Assembly (NCBI GenBank): GCA_902594005.1
Contig: CACJKN010000008.1
Coordinates: forward strand, 1 to 43,028
DNA: 43,028 nucleotides
Direction of reading: 5' to 3'
DNA from: an uncultured SAR86 cluster bacterium
GTDB lineage: Bacteria; Pseudomonadota; Gammaproteobacteria; Magnimaribacterales; D2472
The translations under genes were made by a program, and so were the position numbers. The notes under the pieces are model-generated. The model made no database searches. It was given only the letters and a program-made list of their open reading frames with translations, and was not told the DNA's origin. Numbering within the stretch: position 1 is the stretch's first letter; every line of letters begins with the position of its first letter. Shown in pieces: positions 1-8,849 of this stretch.

Positions 1-1
1 T

Positions 2-178
2 GCTCTTGCTTCGGGGTCAATATCTATGTGGCTCTTAGCTTGCCCATTAGTGATGTTAGCCTTATTTGTATTTATTTCATGTCCTATGATGGACAATAGA
101 AGTCTTAAAAAAAGACCTGACTACAAAGAATATATGGATAAAACACCGCAATTATTATTTTGGTTTGTTAAAGATTAG
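2..178 (+). CDS. DUF1295 / steroid 5-alpha-reductase-like membrane protein, C-terminal fragment
   Basis: The frame is open from the left edge to a TAG at 176-178, so only the last 58 residues are present. They contain a hydrophobic segment (WLLACPLVMLALFVFISC) followed by PMMDNRSLKKRPDYKEYMDKT. The PMM-(D/E)-x-R-x-LK-x-RPxYxEYxxxT pattern is typical of the C-terminus of DUF1295 proteins, integral membrane relatives of steroid 5-alpha reductases and isoprenylcysteine methyltransferases. The substrate of bacterial members is generally unknown. The family call rests on this short tail only. Confidence 0.72.
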   Translation, partial: ALASGSISMWLLACPLVMLALFVFISCPMMDNRSLKKRPDYKEYMDKTPQLLFWFVKD

Positions 179-183
179 TGTTT

Positions 184-711
184 TTATCGAATACTTGCTT
201 TAAATGAACCGCCTTTTGTTTGTTCAAGTAATTCATCTGCATCGAGCTGGCCTTCACCATAAATTTCCGATTCAAACCAATCAATAAAGTCTTGATCTCG
301 AGTAGTTTTCCAAAAATCCCAAGCTGATCTAGCTTTGTCAGTTTTCATAGTTCCAAACTTGAGTGCATTCATACGAATATCTAAATGTTTTTTATCGACA
401 AAACCTTTTTTTACTTTCTCGTAGACATCGAATATATCAACAAGACACATAATAATAAACATAGTTGATCTCCAATTTTCAGCATCAGTTAACTCATCAG
501 ATGACCAGTCTTTAGATAAAAAATTTGCAAATTCACCATCTTTAGCGGTTGCAAAATATCTTTCATATTGTCTTTGAGTTAATGAATGGCCAAATTGTGC
601 TTTAGTAATTTCATTTTGTTGATGTATTTGAACACCTAAATAAATTACTGATACAACTACACCTAATGCAGCAATAACTTGGACGATTAAGATTATTAGA
701 TCTGAGTTCAT
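184..711 (-). CDS. membrane-anchored protein of unknown function (175 aa)
   Basis: I do not recognise a named domain. Residues 5-27 form one N-terminal membrane helix (IILIVQVIAALGVVVSVIYLGVQ), followed by a charged helical region of about 145 residues rich in Trp, Phe, Asp and Lys. The layout, a short membrane anchor then QxxQQNE and a helical domain with conserved-looking W and D residues, resembles a broad group of uncharacterised proteins common in marine proteobacteria. It converges on the upstream DUF1295 gene with a 5-nt gap and diverges from the 145-aa gene at 824. A -10-like TAATAT lies exactly 6 nt before the ATG and there is no Shine-Dalgarno, so the mRNA may be leaderless. Confidence 0.7.
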   Translation of the reverse strand: MNSDLIILIVQVIAALGVVVSVIYLGVQIHQQNEITKAQFGHSLTQRQYERYFATAKDGEFANFLSKDWSSDELTDAENWRSTMFIIMCLVDIFDVYEKVKKGFVDKKHLDIRMNALKFGTMKTDKARSAWDFWKTTRDQDFIDWFESEIYGEGQLDADELLEQTKGGSFKASIR

Positions 712-717
712 TTATAC

Positions 718-723
718 ATATTA
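718..723 (-). promoter_or_regulatory. -10-like box 6 nt before the ATG at 711
   Basis: Minus-strand TAATAT keeps the most conserved -10 bases (T, A, A, T at positions 1, 2, 5, 6). It is followed by six nucleotides and then the start codon, so transcription starting 7 nt after the box would begin at the A of ATG. No clear -35 is visible. Confidence 0.4.
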
Positions 724-765
724 CAAAAATTTAATAAATCTATAAATAGAAATAAGAAAAGTGTG

Positions 766-771
766 TATTAT
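766..771 (+). promoter_or_regulatory. candidate -10 box for the 145-aa gene
   Basis: TATTAT matches the -10 consensus at five of six bases. It predicts a start near 778 and a leader of about 46 nt containing the strong ribosome-binding site at 812-817. No convincing -35 is seen. Confidence 0.35.
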
Positions 772-811
772 ATGGACAGGGAGGTAAATTTATTAACTTA
801 CTTTACTTATT

Positions 812-817
812 AGGAGG
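812..817 (+). promoter_or_regulatory. strong Shine-Dalgarno of the 145-aa gene
   Basis: AGGAGG, a full anti-SD match, lies 6 nt before the ATG at 824. It stands out because most genes heading transcription units here have no SD. Confidence 0.8.
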
Positions 818-823
818 AAAAAT

Positions 824-1261
824 ATGGAAGATATGTTAATACAAAGTGCGAATATGGAAATTGCACTGTGGCAAAACTTTGGAACTGGAAGAACTGCAAA
901 TGCAACTGCCCTTCTAGCTATAGTTGTTGCTGTATGGGTTGCTGCTAGATTTAGTAGTGTTTCATTAGAAAAGAATGTTAACCTCTTGGGCAAGCTTTTT
1001 GTTACTGCCTTTGCAGTCGGTGTATTTATGATGGGCTTAGTTGTCTATGGAAATATAGGTGGAACCTTTGAAGGTCATGCTGCTGCATTAGCTGGCTTGG
1101 ATGCCGGAAATGGAGATATTGATCTTGGTGCAGGTTCACAGGCCTTTATTGCGTATATGGAGTCAGGTGGAAATATGCTTGGAAAAGTTGGCGGCATGAT
1201 GATGTTAGTTGCTGGACTTGGTATAGCTGTTTTGCCTTTATGGATTAATACAAACGACTAA
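824..1261 (+). CDS. small Gly/Ala/Met-rich integral membrane protein, unknown function (145 aa)
   Basis: I do not recognise this family. Three hydrophobic segments are visible: about residues 26-43 (ATALLAIVVAVWVAAR), 54-75 (LLGKLFVTAFAVGVFMMGL) and 119-140 (KVGGMMMLVAGLGIAVLPL). A Gly/Ala/Asp-rich loop (about 77-117) separates the last two. There is no cleavable signal peptide. The base composition is visibly less AT-rich than its neighbours. It is a monocistronic unit with a full AGGAGG Shine-Dalgarno upstream and a well-formed intrinsic terminator 18 nt downstream, the only clear terminator I see in the window. These features suggest an abundant product. It could be a structural or ion-conducting membrane protein, but nothing in the sequence decides. 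Confidence 0.8.
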   Translation: MEDMLIQSANMEIALWQNFGTGRTANATALLAIVVAVWVAARFSSVSLEKNVNLLGKLFVTAFAVGVFMMGLVVYGNIGGTFEGHAAALAGLDAGNGDIDLGAGSQAFIAYMESGGNMLGKVGGMMMLVAGLGIAVLPLWINTND

Positions 1262-1278
1262 TTATTAATACCAAAGTT

Positions 1279-1311
1279 AAAAACGTCTATCTATTGATAG
1301 GCGTTTTTTTT
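1279..1311 (+). terminator. intrinsic terminator after the 145-aa gene
   Basis: A 12-bp stem (left arm 1280-1291, right arm 1296-1307, one G-U wobble, loop TATT) leads straight into a run of Ts. It lies between the 145-aa gene and thiD and would make the former monocistronic. Confidence 0.9.
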
Positions 1312-1316
1312 ATAAT
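1311..1316 (+). promoter_or_regulatory. perfect -10 box (TATAAT) 6 nt before thiD
   Basis: TATAAT, then CACAAA, then ATG at 1323. No Shine-Dalgarno lies between. The predicted transcription start coincides with the start codon, so thiD mRNA would be leaderless. The box begins at the last T of the preceding terminator. Confidence 0.55.
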
Positions 1317-1322
1317 CACAAA

Positions 1323-2099
1323 ATGTCATTCATTCCAAAAATTTTAGTAATTGCCGGTTCAGATTCTGGTGGCGGGGCTGGGATCCAGGCTGATATTAAA
1401 GCCATAACTTATTTCAAAGGCTATGCTATGACTGCAGTAACTGCTATTACTGCTCAAAATACTATAGGAGTTCAGTCTATCTTTCCTCTTCCAAAAGAGA
1501 TAGTTATAGAACAAATAAATTCTGTAATTAATGATCTATCGCCTGATATTATAAAAATAGGAATGTTGGCTGATGAAGAAATTATTAATCATATCAGTAC
1601 TAATATTGCTGATTATAAGATTGTTCTAGATCCGGTCATGGTAGCTACATCAGGAGATGTTCTTGTAAGTGATGAAATAATAAATTCAATAATAGATAAA
1701 CTTATAAATAAGTCTTTTTTAATAACTCCAAATATTTTTGAGGCTGAGATTTTAAGCGAAATGAAGATTAATAATCTTGAAAATCAAATAGAGGCTGGAA
1801 TCAAACTATTAAAACTTGGCTGCAAAAATGTATTGATTAAAGGTGGTCATGGAAATTCAGATGATATAAATGATGTTTTAATTACACCTGATGGTGATGA
1901 GCACATATTTAAATCAAATAAAATTATAAGTACAAATACTCATGGAACAGGATGCTCATTAGCATCAGCAGTTGCTACAAATTTAGGTCAGGGTATTGAT
2001 ATAAATGAATCAATAAAAATCTCGATTGAGTATGTCCAGAATGGTATTAAAAATGCACCTGATTTTGGATCAGGTAATGGACCTATACGTCATTTTTAA
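1323..2099 (+). CDS. thiD: hydroxymethylpyrimidine / phosphomethylpyrimidine kinase
   Basis: ThiD phosphorylates HMP and HMP-P with ATP, making HMP-PP for thiamine synthesis in the cytoplasm. At 258 aa it has normal length. The N-terminal substrate motif AGSDSGGGAGIQADIK spans about residues 11-26. The ribokinase-fold nucleotide motif THGTGCSLASA lies around 207-217, and it ends with the usual GSGNGPIRHF. No other thiamine gene is nearby, so it stands alone here; in streamlined marine bacteria an isolated thiD often serves HMP salvage. The 3' end overlaps the convergent yhhQ by 17 nt. The start has no Shine-Dalgarno and sits directly behind a -10 box, so it is probably leaderless. Confidence 0.95.
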   Translation: MSFIPKILVIAGSDSGGGAGIQADIKAITYFKGYAMTAVTAITAQNTIGVQSIFPLPKEIVIEQINSVINDLSPDIIKIGMLADEEIINHISTNIADYKIVLDPVMVATSGDVLVSDEIINSIIDKLINKSFLITPNIFEAEILSEMKINNLENQIEAGIKLLKLGCKNVLIKGGHGNSDDINDVLITPDGDEHIFKSNKIISTNTHGTGCSLASAVATNLGQGIDINESIKISIEYVQNGIKNAPDFGSGNGPIRHF

Positions 2100-2817
2100 C
2101 TAGAGGTTTAAGGTTCCTAACACCATAGATAAATATTGTATCTATCAATGCAATAAATATTTTGAAAATGTATTTAGATAAAGCTATATAAAAAGCATCG
2201 TAAATACTCAGGTCAGTTGCAATAACCCAAGTAAATGTATAAATAAATGTATCAATTAATTGTGAGGTAATAGTTGATAGATTATTACGCAACCAAAGAT
2301 ACCTTCCTTGAGTAAGAGTTTTAAGATAATTAAAAAACCAAACATCAAACTTTTGGCTAATAAAGTAGGCTGTTAAAGAACCTATGATGAAAGCAGGAGA
2401 ATATGATGCGATAACTGATAAAGCATTATGTACTTCAAGCGCAGACCCAGTTAAATCGGAAGGTTTAAATAATAAACTTAGCAGCAGAGTTAAAAGAACT
2501 GCGATATTTGCAAAAAAGCCAAGATTTACCGCCCTATTGGCTTCAGTTTTACCATATTTTTCGTTTAAAAGATCTGTAGAAAAATAAATACCTGAATAAA
2601 GAATTGCACCCATACTCACAGTGAAAGTCGTATCAAATATTACAAATTCAGAAACCTTACCACCTTGAAGGTTTCCTAAAATAATCCCAAGAATTACAGC
2701 AGTATATAAACCATATTTACCAAAAAATTTATAAAGAATTACAACTAAAAGTAAGTCATAAAAGACTACAACTAACCATAAACTTTCTTGAGATAGCCCC
2801 TGAAAGAGGAATTCCAT
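2083..2817 (-). CDS. yhhQ: queuosine precursor transporter (YhhQ / VUT family)
   Basis: A 244-aa polytopic inner-membrane protein of the DUF165/VUT family. Members import queuosine precursors such as preQ0/preQ1 for tRNA wobble modification; E. coli YhhQ is the characterised case. Family features are the acidic hydrophobic stretch VIFDTTFTVSMGAILYSGIYF, the motif TDLLNEKYGKTEANRAV (about residues 81-97), and the later SQLIDTFIYTFTWV, with about six membrane helices. It lies 4 nt downstream of etfA and is probably co-transcribed with etfBA, although no functional link is known. It overlaps thiD tail to tail. Confidence 0.85.
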   Translation of the reverse strand: MEFLFQGLSQESLWLVVVFYDLLLVVILYKFFGKYGLYTAVILGIILGNLQGGKVSEFVIFDTTFTVSMGAILYSGIYFSTDLLNEKYGKTEANRAVNLGFFANIAVLLTLLLSLLFKPSDLTGSALEVHNALSVIASYSPAFIIGSLTAYFISQKFDVWFFNYLKTLTQGRYLWLRNNLSTITSQLIDTFIYTFTWVIATDLSIYDAFYIALSKYIFKIFIALIDTIFIYGVRNLKPLVKNDV

Positions 2818-2821
2818 TTAG

Positions 2822-3751
2822 TTATACAGAATCTGTAAGTTCAGGAACGGCTTCAAATAAGTCGCCTACGAGACCGTAGTCAGCAACCTGAAAGATAGGC
2901 GCATCTTCATCTTTGTTTATCGCAACTATTACCTTTGAGTCTTTCATACCTGCTAAATGTTGAATGGCTCCAGATATTCCAATAGCGATATAAAGAGTAG
3001 GTGCAACTATTTTTCCTGTTTGTCCAACTTGATAATCATTTGGAACATAACCAGCATCTACGGCTGCTCTGGAAGCTCCAACTGCAGCACCTAACTTGTC
3101 AGCTAATGCCTCAATAATTTTAAAGTTTTCAGATGAGCCTAAAGCTCTTCCACCTGAAACTATTACATCTGCTGCTGTAAGTTCAGGTCTATCACTCTCT
3201 GCAATTTCATCATTTAAAAAACTTGAATTATTCAGTGAATCAACAACATCACCAGAATTAACAGTTACTGATGAATCTGTTATAGGTGATGCATCAAAAG
3301 CCGTTGTTCTCACAGTAATTACTTTAACAGAATCATTTGATTTAACAGTTGCAATACAGCTACCTGCATAAATTGGTCTTTTAAAAGTATCACCATCCTC
3401 AACAGAAATAATATCTGAAATCTGTTGAACATCTAATTTAGCGGCTACTCTTGGTAAAAAATTCTTACCAAAGGTAGTAGCAGGAGCGAGTATATAATTA
3501 AATCCCTCTGCAATAGAAACAACTAAGTTACCTAAGTCTTCAGCTAAGAAATTCTTATAAATTGGATCATCAACATGAATAACTGAACTAATTCCAGTAA
3601 TCTTTGATGCTTGCTCTGCTACTGAAGACGATTCAGATCCAGCAACTAACAATGATACATCACCACCAATTTCTGATGCGGCTGTTACCGTGTTAAGAGT
3701 TGAACCTTTAATTTCATTATTATCATGTTCTGCTACAACTAATATGCTCAT
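2822..3751 (-). CDS. etfA: electron transfer flavoprotein alpha subunit
   Basis: The alpha subunit of the soluble ETF heterodimer, which binds FAD and carries electrons from acyl-CoA and related dehydrogenases to ETF:quinone oxidoreductase. At 309 aa it has the standard length. The C-terminal FAD domain is clear: [20 protein letters not shown], then [45 protein letters not shown] and [23 protein letters not shown]. The start overlaps the etfB stop by 4 nt (ATGA), indicating translational coupling. ETF-QO is encoded divergently next door, so the complete ETF electron branch is in one locus. Confidence 0.96.
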   Translation of the reverse strand: MSILVVAEHDNNEIKGSTLNTVTAASEIGGDVSLLVAGSESSSVAEQASKITGISSVIHVDDPIYKNFLAEDLGNLVVSIAEGFNYILAPATTFGKNFLPRVAAKLDVQQISDIISVEDGDTFKRPIYAGSCIATVKSNDSVKVITVRTTAFDASPITDSSVTVNSGDVVDSLNNSSFLNDEIAESDRPELTAADVIVSGGRALGSSENFKIIEALADKLGAAVGASRAAVDAGYVPNDYQVGQTGKIVAPTLYIAIGISGAIQHLAGMKDSKVIVAINKDEDAPIFQVADYGLVGDLFEAVPELTDSV

Positions 3752-4500
3752 GTTATTACCTTTGCTTCATTTTTTAACTTTTCAACTAATTCTTCAACTG
3801 AATCAACCATCACACCTGCTTCACGTGTTGGCGGTAATTCAACAGACAAAATAGAGGTCCTATTTGATACATCTATACCTAGATCAGAGACATTCTGTAT
3901 TGAAAGATCTTTTTTCTTGGCTTGCATAATATTTGGTAAAGATGCATATCTTGGTTCGTTTAATCTTAAATCTGTAGTAACAATAGCTGGAAGGTTAACA
4001 CTGATTGTTTGTAAACCACCATCAATCTCTCTTGTAACGACTGCATTATCTCCTTCGATCTTGAGTTTAGATGCAAATGTTGCTTGAGGCATATCAAGCA
4101 TTGCAGCTAACATTTGACCGGTTTGATTGTTATCTCCATCAATTGCTTGCTTACCTAAAATTACAAGGTTAGGATTTTCAGATTCAACTATTTTGGTAAG
4201 AACTTTTGCAATTGCTAGTGGCTCAAGAAGACCATCAGATTGAGCTAAAATAGCTCTGTCGGCTCCAAGAGCAAGGCATGCTCTTAGTTGTTCTTGAGAT
4301 TCATCACCTCCGACTGTGACGACTACTACTTCTGTAGCTTGTCCAGACTCTTTCAATCTTACGGCTTCTTCAACCGCAATCTCACAAAATGGATTTACTG
4401 ACATCTTTACATTATTCAGGTCAACATTTGAATTATCAGATAATGGCCTTACCTTTACGTTATAGTCCACTACTCTTTTTACAGGTACTAGTATTTTCAT
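3748..4500 (-). CDS. etfB: electron transfer flavoprotein beta subunit
   Basis: The beta subunit of ETF, binding AMP and contacting the partner dehydrogenases. It is 250 aa, as usual. It begins [19 protein letters not shown] and contains [16 protein letters not shown] and the [17 protein letters not shown] segment (about residues 130-147). The beta signature follows in [20 protein letters not shown] with [20 protein letters not shown]. It is first gene of the etfB-etfA-yhhQ unit and diverges from ETF-QO across 79 nt. I could not place its promoter with confidence. Confidence 0.96.
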   Translation of the reverse strand: MKILVPVKRVVDYNVKVRPLSDNSNVDLNNVKMSVNPFCEIAVEEAVRLKESGQATEVVVVTVGGDESQEQLRACLALGADRAILAQSDGLLEPLAIAKVLTKIVESENPNLVILGKQAIDGDNNQTGQMLAAMLDMPQATFASKLKIEGDNAVVTREIDGGLQTISVNLPAIVTTDLRLNEPRYASLPNIMQAKKKDLSIQNVSDLGIDVSNRTSILSVELPPTREAGVMVDSVEELVEKLKNEAKVIT

Positions 4501-4529
4501 AATATGTTAAGTTTAAAGGGTTTTGCGGC

Positions 4530-4535
4530 TATAAT
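4530..4535 (+). promoter_or_regulatory. -10 box for the ETF-QO transcription unit
   Basis: TATAAT lies 44 nt before the ATG and predicts a leader of about 38 nt. That leader carries a Shine-Dalgarno-like TAGGAAG (4568-4574). This is a conventional leadered arrangement, unlike several other genes in the window. Confidence 0.45.
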
Positions 4536-4579
4536 TGTAATGCTTTTTACAAAATTTCTAAAGAGCTTAGGAAGTATTT

Positions 4580-6223
4580 ATGGAACGTGATGTAATGGAA
4601 TATGATGTCCTTGTTGTGGGTGCTGGACCTGCTGGACTTTCTACAGCCATAAAATTTGCTCAGTTAAACAAAAAAAATAATACAAATCACTCAATATGCG
4701 TTATTGAGAAAGGTTCTGAAGTTGGTGCTCATATTTTGTCTGGTAATGTATTTGAGCCAACAGCTCTTAATGAACTTATTCCAGACTGGAAGGAAAAAGA
4801 AGCACCCCTTGATACACCGGTTAAAAAAGATGTTGTTAAATATCTAATAAATCAAAATATATCTATACCTGTCCCTCTGCCAGCCATATTAATGCCTAAT
4901 TTCAATAATCATGGTAATTACATAATGAGTCTTGCTAATTTTTGTAGATGGTTAGCAAAAGAAGCTGAATCTCTAGGTGTCGAGATATTTCCGGGATTTA
5001 CTGCTTCTGAAATAATTATTGAAGATGATCAGCTCAAAGGAATTGTTACAGGTGAAATGGGTGTCGGCAAGGATGGTGAGAAGAAACCATCATATCAACC
5101 AAGTATGGAACTTAGAGGGAAATATACAATTCTGTCTGAGGGCTGTAGAGGCCATCTTGGAAAACAAATAATTAAAAAATTTAAATTAGACGATGGAAAA
5201 GATCCCCAACATTATGGAATAGGCTTTAAAGAAATATGGGATATCAAACCTGATTTACATAAAGAAGGAACAGTTATGCATACTGCTGGTTGGCCAGCAA
5301 ATGGAACAGTCTCGGGTTCTTATTGCTACCATGGCAAAAATAATCAACTTTATATGGGTTACGTAGTTCCATTGGATTATAAAAATCCATATTTAAGTCC
5401 ATATGATGAATTTCAACAATGGAAACATCATTCTGGGATATCTAAACTTCTTAAAGATGGAACTAGAGTAGCTTATGGTGCAAGAGCTCTTATAAAGGGC
5501 GGTTATCAGTCTAGACCTAAAATGTCATTCAATGGTGGTCTTATTGTTGGGGATAATGCTGGCACACTAAATTTCCCTAAGATAAAGGGAACACATACAG
5601 CAATGAAATCAGGGATGATTGCAGCAGAAACTGTTTTTGATGCATTAGAAAATAATAATATTGGTTCCGATCTTGTTATTTATGAAGACTACATTCAAAA
5701 TTCTTGGCTTCAAAAAGAGTTATATAAAGCAAGGAACTTTGGTCCCTTGTTACATAAGTTTGGTAATTTTGTGGGTCCTATTTTAGCTGCCATTGATCAA
5801 TTCATATTTAGAGGTAATCTACCATTTACATTAAACCACCCTACTCCTGATTATGCTTGCTTAGAAGATGCTTCAAAAATGCCTAAAATTGATTATCCCA
5901 AACCTGATGGAGTTATATCTTTTGATAAGTTAAGTTCTGTTTACCTTTCCAACACTACACATGAAGAAGACCAGCCATGTCATTTGAAATTAAAAGATGA
6001 AAATATCCCAATAAGTGTAAATTTACCTAAATATGCAGAACCAGCTCAAAGATATTGTCCTGCAGGTGTTTACGAGGTTGTAAATGAGGATAGTAAAGAC
6101 AAATTTGTTATAAATGCTCAGAATTGTGTTCACTGTAAGACATGTGACATCAAAGATCCGTCACAAAATATTACTTGGGTAACACCTGAAGGTATGGGTG
6201 GTCCAAATTATCTCAACATGTAA
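4580..6223 (+). CDS. etfD: electron transfer flavoprotein-ubiquinone oxidoreductase
   Basis: A membrane-associated FAD and [4Fe-4S] enzyme that takes electrons from reduced ETF and reduces ubiquinone. At 547 aa it is full length. The N-terminal dinucleotide-binding motif VVGAGPAGLSTAIKFAQL lies near residues 11-28. Other family motifs are IEKGSEVGAHILSGNVFEP, SEGCRGHLGKQ and GDNAGTLNFPKIKGTHTAMK. The C-terminal cluster ligands are Cys of RYCPAGVYE plus NCVHCKTCDIKDP. The chosen ATG has TAGGAAG upstream; a second ATG five codons in (MEYDVLVVGAG) is a possible alternative start. Its stop overlaps the next start as TAATG. Confidence 0.96.
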   Translation: MERDVMEYDVLVVGAGPAGLSTAIKFAQLNKKNNTNHSICVIEKGSEVGAHILSGNVFEPTALNELIPDWKEKEAPLDTPVKKDVVKYLINQNISIPVPLPAILMPNFNNHGNYIMSLANFCRWLAKEAESLGVEIFPGFTASEIIIEDDQLKGIVTGEMGVGKDGEKKPSYQPSMELRGKYTILSEGCRGHLGKQIIKKFKLDDGKDPQHYGIGFKEIWDIKPDLHKEGTVMHTAGWPANGTVSGSYCYHGKNNQLYMGYVVPLDYKNPYLSPYDEFQQWKHHSGISKLLKDGTRVAYGARALIKGGYQSRPKMSFNGGLIVGDNAGTLNFPKIKGTHTAMKSGMIAAETVFDALENNNIGSDLVIYEDYIQNSWLQKELYKARNFGPLLHKFGNFVGPILAAIDQFIFRGNLPFTLNHPTPDYACLEDASKMPKIDYPKPDGVISFDKLSSVYLSNTTHEEDQPCHLKLKDENIPISVNLPKYAEPAQRYCPAGVYEVVNEDSKDKFVINAQNCVHCKTCDIKDPSQNITWVTPEGMGGPNYLNM

Positions 6224-8004
6224 TGTTTAAGCTTAGATATATTCTCTATACAGGATTACTATCGTTAGGTTTAGTTGTTGCTTTTAATCTATCTCTTATA
6301 CCAAATTTCTTTTCTAAAACTAATGATGAGCAGAAATTTTTAGAACTTCTAGATAAAGAATTTGCAAAATCAATAGAGGATAATCCCATCTATGCATCCT
6401 ATATGGGAGATTTGCGCTTCAATACATTATGGCCTGATTATTCAATTGAGAAGATAAATAAAGATCATGAGCACACATTAAAAGTTATTCGAGAACTTGA
6501 AATGATGAGTATTGATGATTTTTCAGATGAAAATAAACTTAACTATCGATTGTTTTTAGATGGTTATAAAAACTCTGCAGAAAAACATCAATATCAAATA
6601 CATTTACTACCTTTTAGTCATAGAGGTGGTATTCAACTTCAACACGAAACAGCTGAAACATTACCTCTTCGTAATTTTCAGCAATATATGGATTGGATTT
6701 CTCGTCTAGAAAAACTTGATGATGTAATTGATCAATATATTGCACTAGCAAACCAAGGTATTGAAAATCAAGTCATGCCCCCAAAGGTTTTAATGAGTAG
6801 AGTCCTAAATCAAATAAAATTACAAAATGTTGATTCTTATATAAATAGTCCTTTCTATGATGCATTTGAGTTTTTACCAGATGAAATATCAAATCAAGAA
6901 CAAGAACAAATAAGAGATCAAGCGCAAATTACTATAACCAATGTTGTAATACCCTCTTATGTAAAGTTATTAAATTTCTTTGAAAATTCTTATTATCCTA
7001 ATTGTAGAGACACAATAGGGATTAGCGATATTAAAAATGGTTCACAATACTATGAACTCATCGCTAGGCAATTTACAACTACCGAGCTCACCCCAGATGA
7101 AATACATAATATTGGATTAAATGAAGTATCCAGGATAAAGAATGAAATGTTTAAGATTATGGATCAAGTTCAATGGAATGGAAGTTTTGATGAATTCTTA
7201 GACTTTTTAAGGACAGATAGCCAATTTTACTTTGAAACAGGTGAAGAGCTATTTACTGAATATCTTGCTACATCTAAAAGAATAGATCCTTTGTTGGTTA
7301 AATTATTTAAAGACTTGCCTTCAATGCCATATGGATTAAAACCTATACCAATGGAGAGTGCTCCTGATACTACAACAGCCTACTATCAAAGACCTGCTGC
7401 TGATGGTTCAAGAGCTGGATATTACTATGTAAACCTATATATGCCTGAGGTTAGACCTAAATATGAAATAGAAGCACTATCACTTCATGAGGCAATGCCT
7501 GGTCATCATTTACAAATTGCCTATACGATGGAATTAGATTTACCGAACTTTAGAAAATATGGGGGGTATACAGCATTCGTTGAAGGATGGGGTTTATATG
7601 CTGAAAGTTTAGGTGAAGATTTAGGTATGTATAAGGATCCATATTCCAAATTTGGTCAGCTAACATATGAAATGTGGCGAGCAGTAAGACTTGTTGTTGA
7701 TACCGGTATGCATTACAAAGGATGGTCAAGACAACAATCAATTGAATATTTCTTAGACAATGCAGCAAAAACAAAACAGGATGTCATAAATGAAATTGAT
7801 AGGTATATTAATTGGCCTGGTCAAGCATTGGCATATAAAATTGGTGAACTTAAAATAAAGGAACTTAGAGCTATTTCTGAGAATAAGTTAGGTGATGAGT
7901 TTGATATTAAAGAATTCCATCATGAGGTTTTGAGACATGGGGGCATACCTCTTTATGTTCTTGAGGAAAATATAAATTCTTGGATCAATCAGCAAATAAA
8001 TTAG
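6223..8004 (+). CDS. DUF885 family protein, putative membrane-anchored or periplasmic metallopeptidase
   Basis: A 593-aa DUF885 protein. Residues 6-28 form a signal anchor (YILYTGLLSLGLVVAFNLSL), so the bulk is probably periplasmic. The family hallmark LSLHEAMPGHHLQIAYTMEL has a gluzincin-like metal site (H421-E-x-x-P-G-H-H). It is followed by YTAFVEGWGLYAESLGEDLG, whose Glu would complete the site. The C-terminus (PGQALAYKIGELKIKELR) is also typical. DUF885 proteins are predicted to be zinc-dependent carboxypeptidase-like enzymes, but physiological substrates are unclear. It is translationally coupled to ETF-QO by TAATG and overlaps the next gene by 25 nt. Confidence 0.88.
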   Translation: MFKLRYILYTGLLSLGLVVAFNLSLIPNFFSKTNDEQKFLELLDKEFAKSIEDNPIYASYMGDLRFNTLWPDYSIEKINKDHEHTLKVIRELEMMSIDDFSDENKLNYRLFLDGYKNSAEKHQYQIHLLPFSHRGGIQLQHETAETLPLRNFQQYMDWISRLEKLDDVIDQYIALANQGIENQVMPPKVLMSRVLNQIKLQNVDSYINSPFYDAFEFLPDEISNQEQEQIRDQAQITITNVVIPSYVKLLNFFENSYYPNCRDTIGISDIKNGSQYYELIARQFTTTELTPDEIHNIGLNEVSRIKNEMFKIMDQVQWNGSFDEFLDFLRTDSQFYFETGEELFTEYLATSKRIDPLLVKLFKDLPSMPYGLKPIPMESAPDTTTAYYQRPAADGSRAGYYYVNLYMPEVRPKYEIEALSLHEAMPGHHLQIAYTMELDLPNFRKYGGYTAFVEGWGLYAESLGEDLGMYKDPYSKFGQLTYEMWRAVRLVVDTGMHYKGWSRQQSIEYFLDNAAKTKQDVINEIDRYINWPGQALAYKIGELKIKELRAISENKLGDEFDIKEFHHEVLRHGGIPLYVLEENINSWINQQIN

Positions 8005-8849
8005 CTCTAGTTGAGCCATCAAATTTTAATTTTAATACAGAGACGTTTGATACAAATGTTTTTCAAAATGATGTTCAATTTAATAAGTTAAAGATTTTTG
8101 AAGAGTTTGATAACTTTATAAGCACATTAGATAAAAATAAAATCTCATTTAATATTCTAAAGAGTCCAAAAAATTCACCTGATGGCATATATCCTAATAA
8201 TTGGGTTGTAACTTTTGAAGATGGATCTTATGACTTATTTAGTATGCAATCTCCTAATAGACGTCTAGAAAGATCAAACTCAAACATAAATTTTTTAAAT
8301 ACGAACTATTCACTTAAAAATGATTTAACTGAATATGAAGCAAAAAATATTTTTTTAGAAGGAACGGGGTCTTTGGTTTTAGATAGAGTTAACAAAACCG
8401 CATATATGGCTGAATCAAATAGATCAAACGTAACTTTAGCTTCAAAATGGTCTCAACTTAGAGGATATGATCTTGTTTTTTTTAAAAGCTATATAGATAA
8501 AAAACCTACTTACCATACAAATGTTCTAATGTTTATTACAAATAAATTTGCTGGAATATGTTTTGATTCAATTTCCGACTCTAAATACTTACTATCAAAT
8601 ATTGAAAAAACTCATAAGATTCTTTATTTATCAATAGAGCAGGTTAAAAGTTTCTCAGGGAATGCCATAGTAGTAAGAAATATTAATAACGAAGGTAAAT
8701 TTTTAATATCTTCATCTGGTCTAAATGCTTTAGATTTAATACAAAAAAGATTTATTGAAAAATATTACGATATCGTAGAAATAAATATTCCCACAATTGA
8801 AAAAATTGGTGGTGGTTCAGTTCGTTGCATGCTATTGGAGTTATTCTAG
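7980..8849 (+). CDS. ctlX: CtlX-like citrulline hydrolase / pentein-superfamily amidinohydrolase
   Basis: A guanidino-group-modifying (pentein) enzyme of the arginine deiminase/amidinotransferase type, close to citrulline-utilisation hydrolase CtlX. The N-terminal LALVEPSNFNFNTETFDTNVFQ, PDGIYPNNWVVTFEDG and FLEGTGSLVLDRVN are typical. Catalytic His lies in PTYHTNVLMFI (about residue 179) and catalytic Cys in GGGSVRCMLLELF at the C-terminus. The only start that keeps the conserved N-terminus is TTG at 7980; it lies inside the end of the DUF885 gene (25-nt overlap), with GAGGA 12 nt upstream. It could instead act on arginine or a dimethylarginine-like substrate. The end overlaps the convergent lysE by 4 nt. 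Confidence 0.8.
   Translation: MDQSANKLALVEPSNFNFNTETFDTNVFQNDVQFNKLKIFEEFDNFISTLDKNKISFNILKSPKNSPDGIYPNNWVVTFEDGSYDLFSMQSPNRRLERSNSNINFLNTNYSLKNDLTEYEAKNIFLEGTGSLVLDRVNKTAYMAESNRSNVTLASKWSQLRGYDLVFFKSYIDKKPTYHTNVLMFITNKFAGICFDSISDSKYLLSNIEKTHKILYLSIEQVKSFSGNAIVVRNINNEGKFLISSSGLNALDLIQKRFIEKYYDIVEINIPTIEKIGGGSVRCMLLELF

Noticed and set aside
778-785. A second SD-like GGGAGGT upstream of the 145-aa gene
   Set aside because: No start codon at a suitable distance opens a frame of useful length.
772-813. A 13-codon ORF upstream of the 145-aa gene whose TAG abuts the AGGAGG, like a leader peptide
   Set aside because: It has no Shine-Dalgarno, and the candidate -10 at 766-771 would start transcription after its ATG. 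Termination at the SD may be chance.
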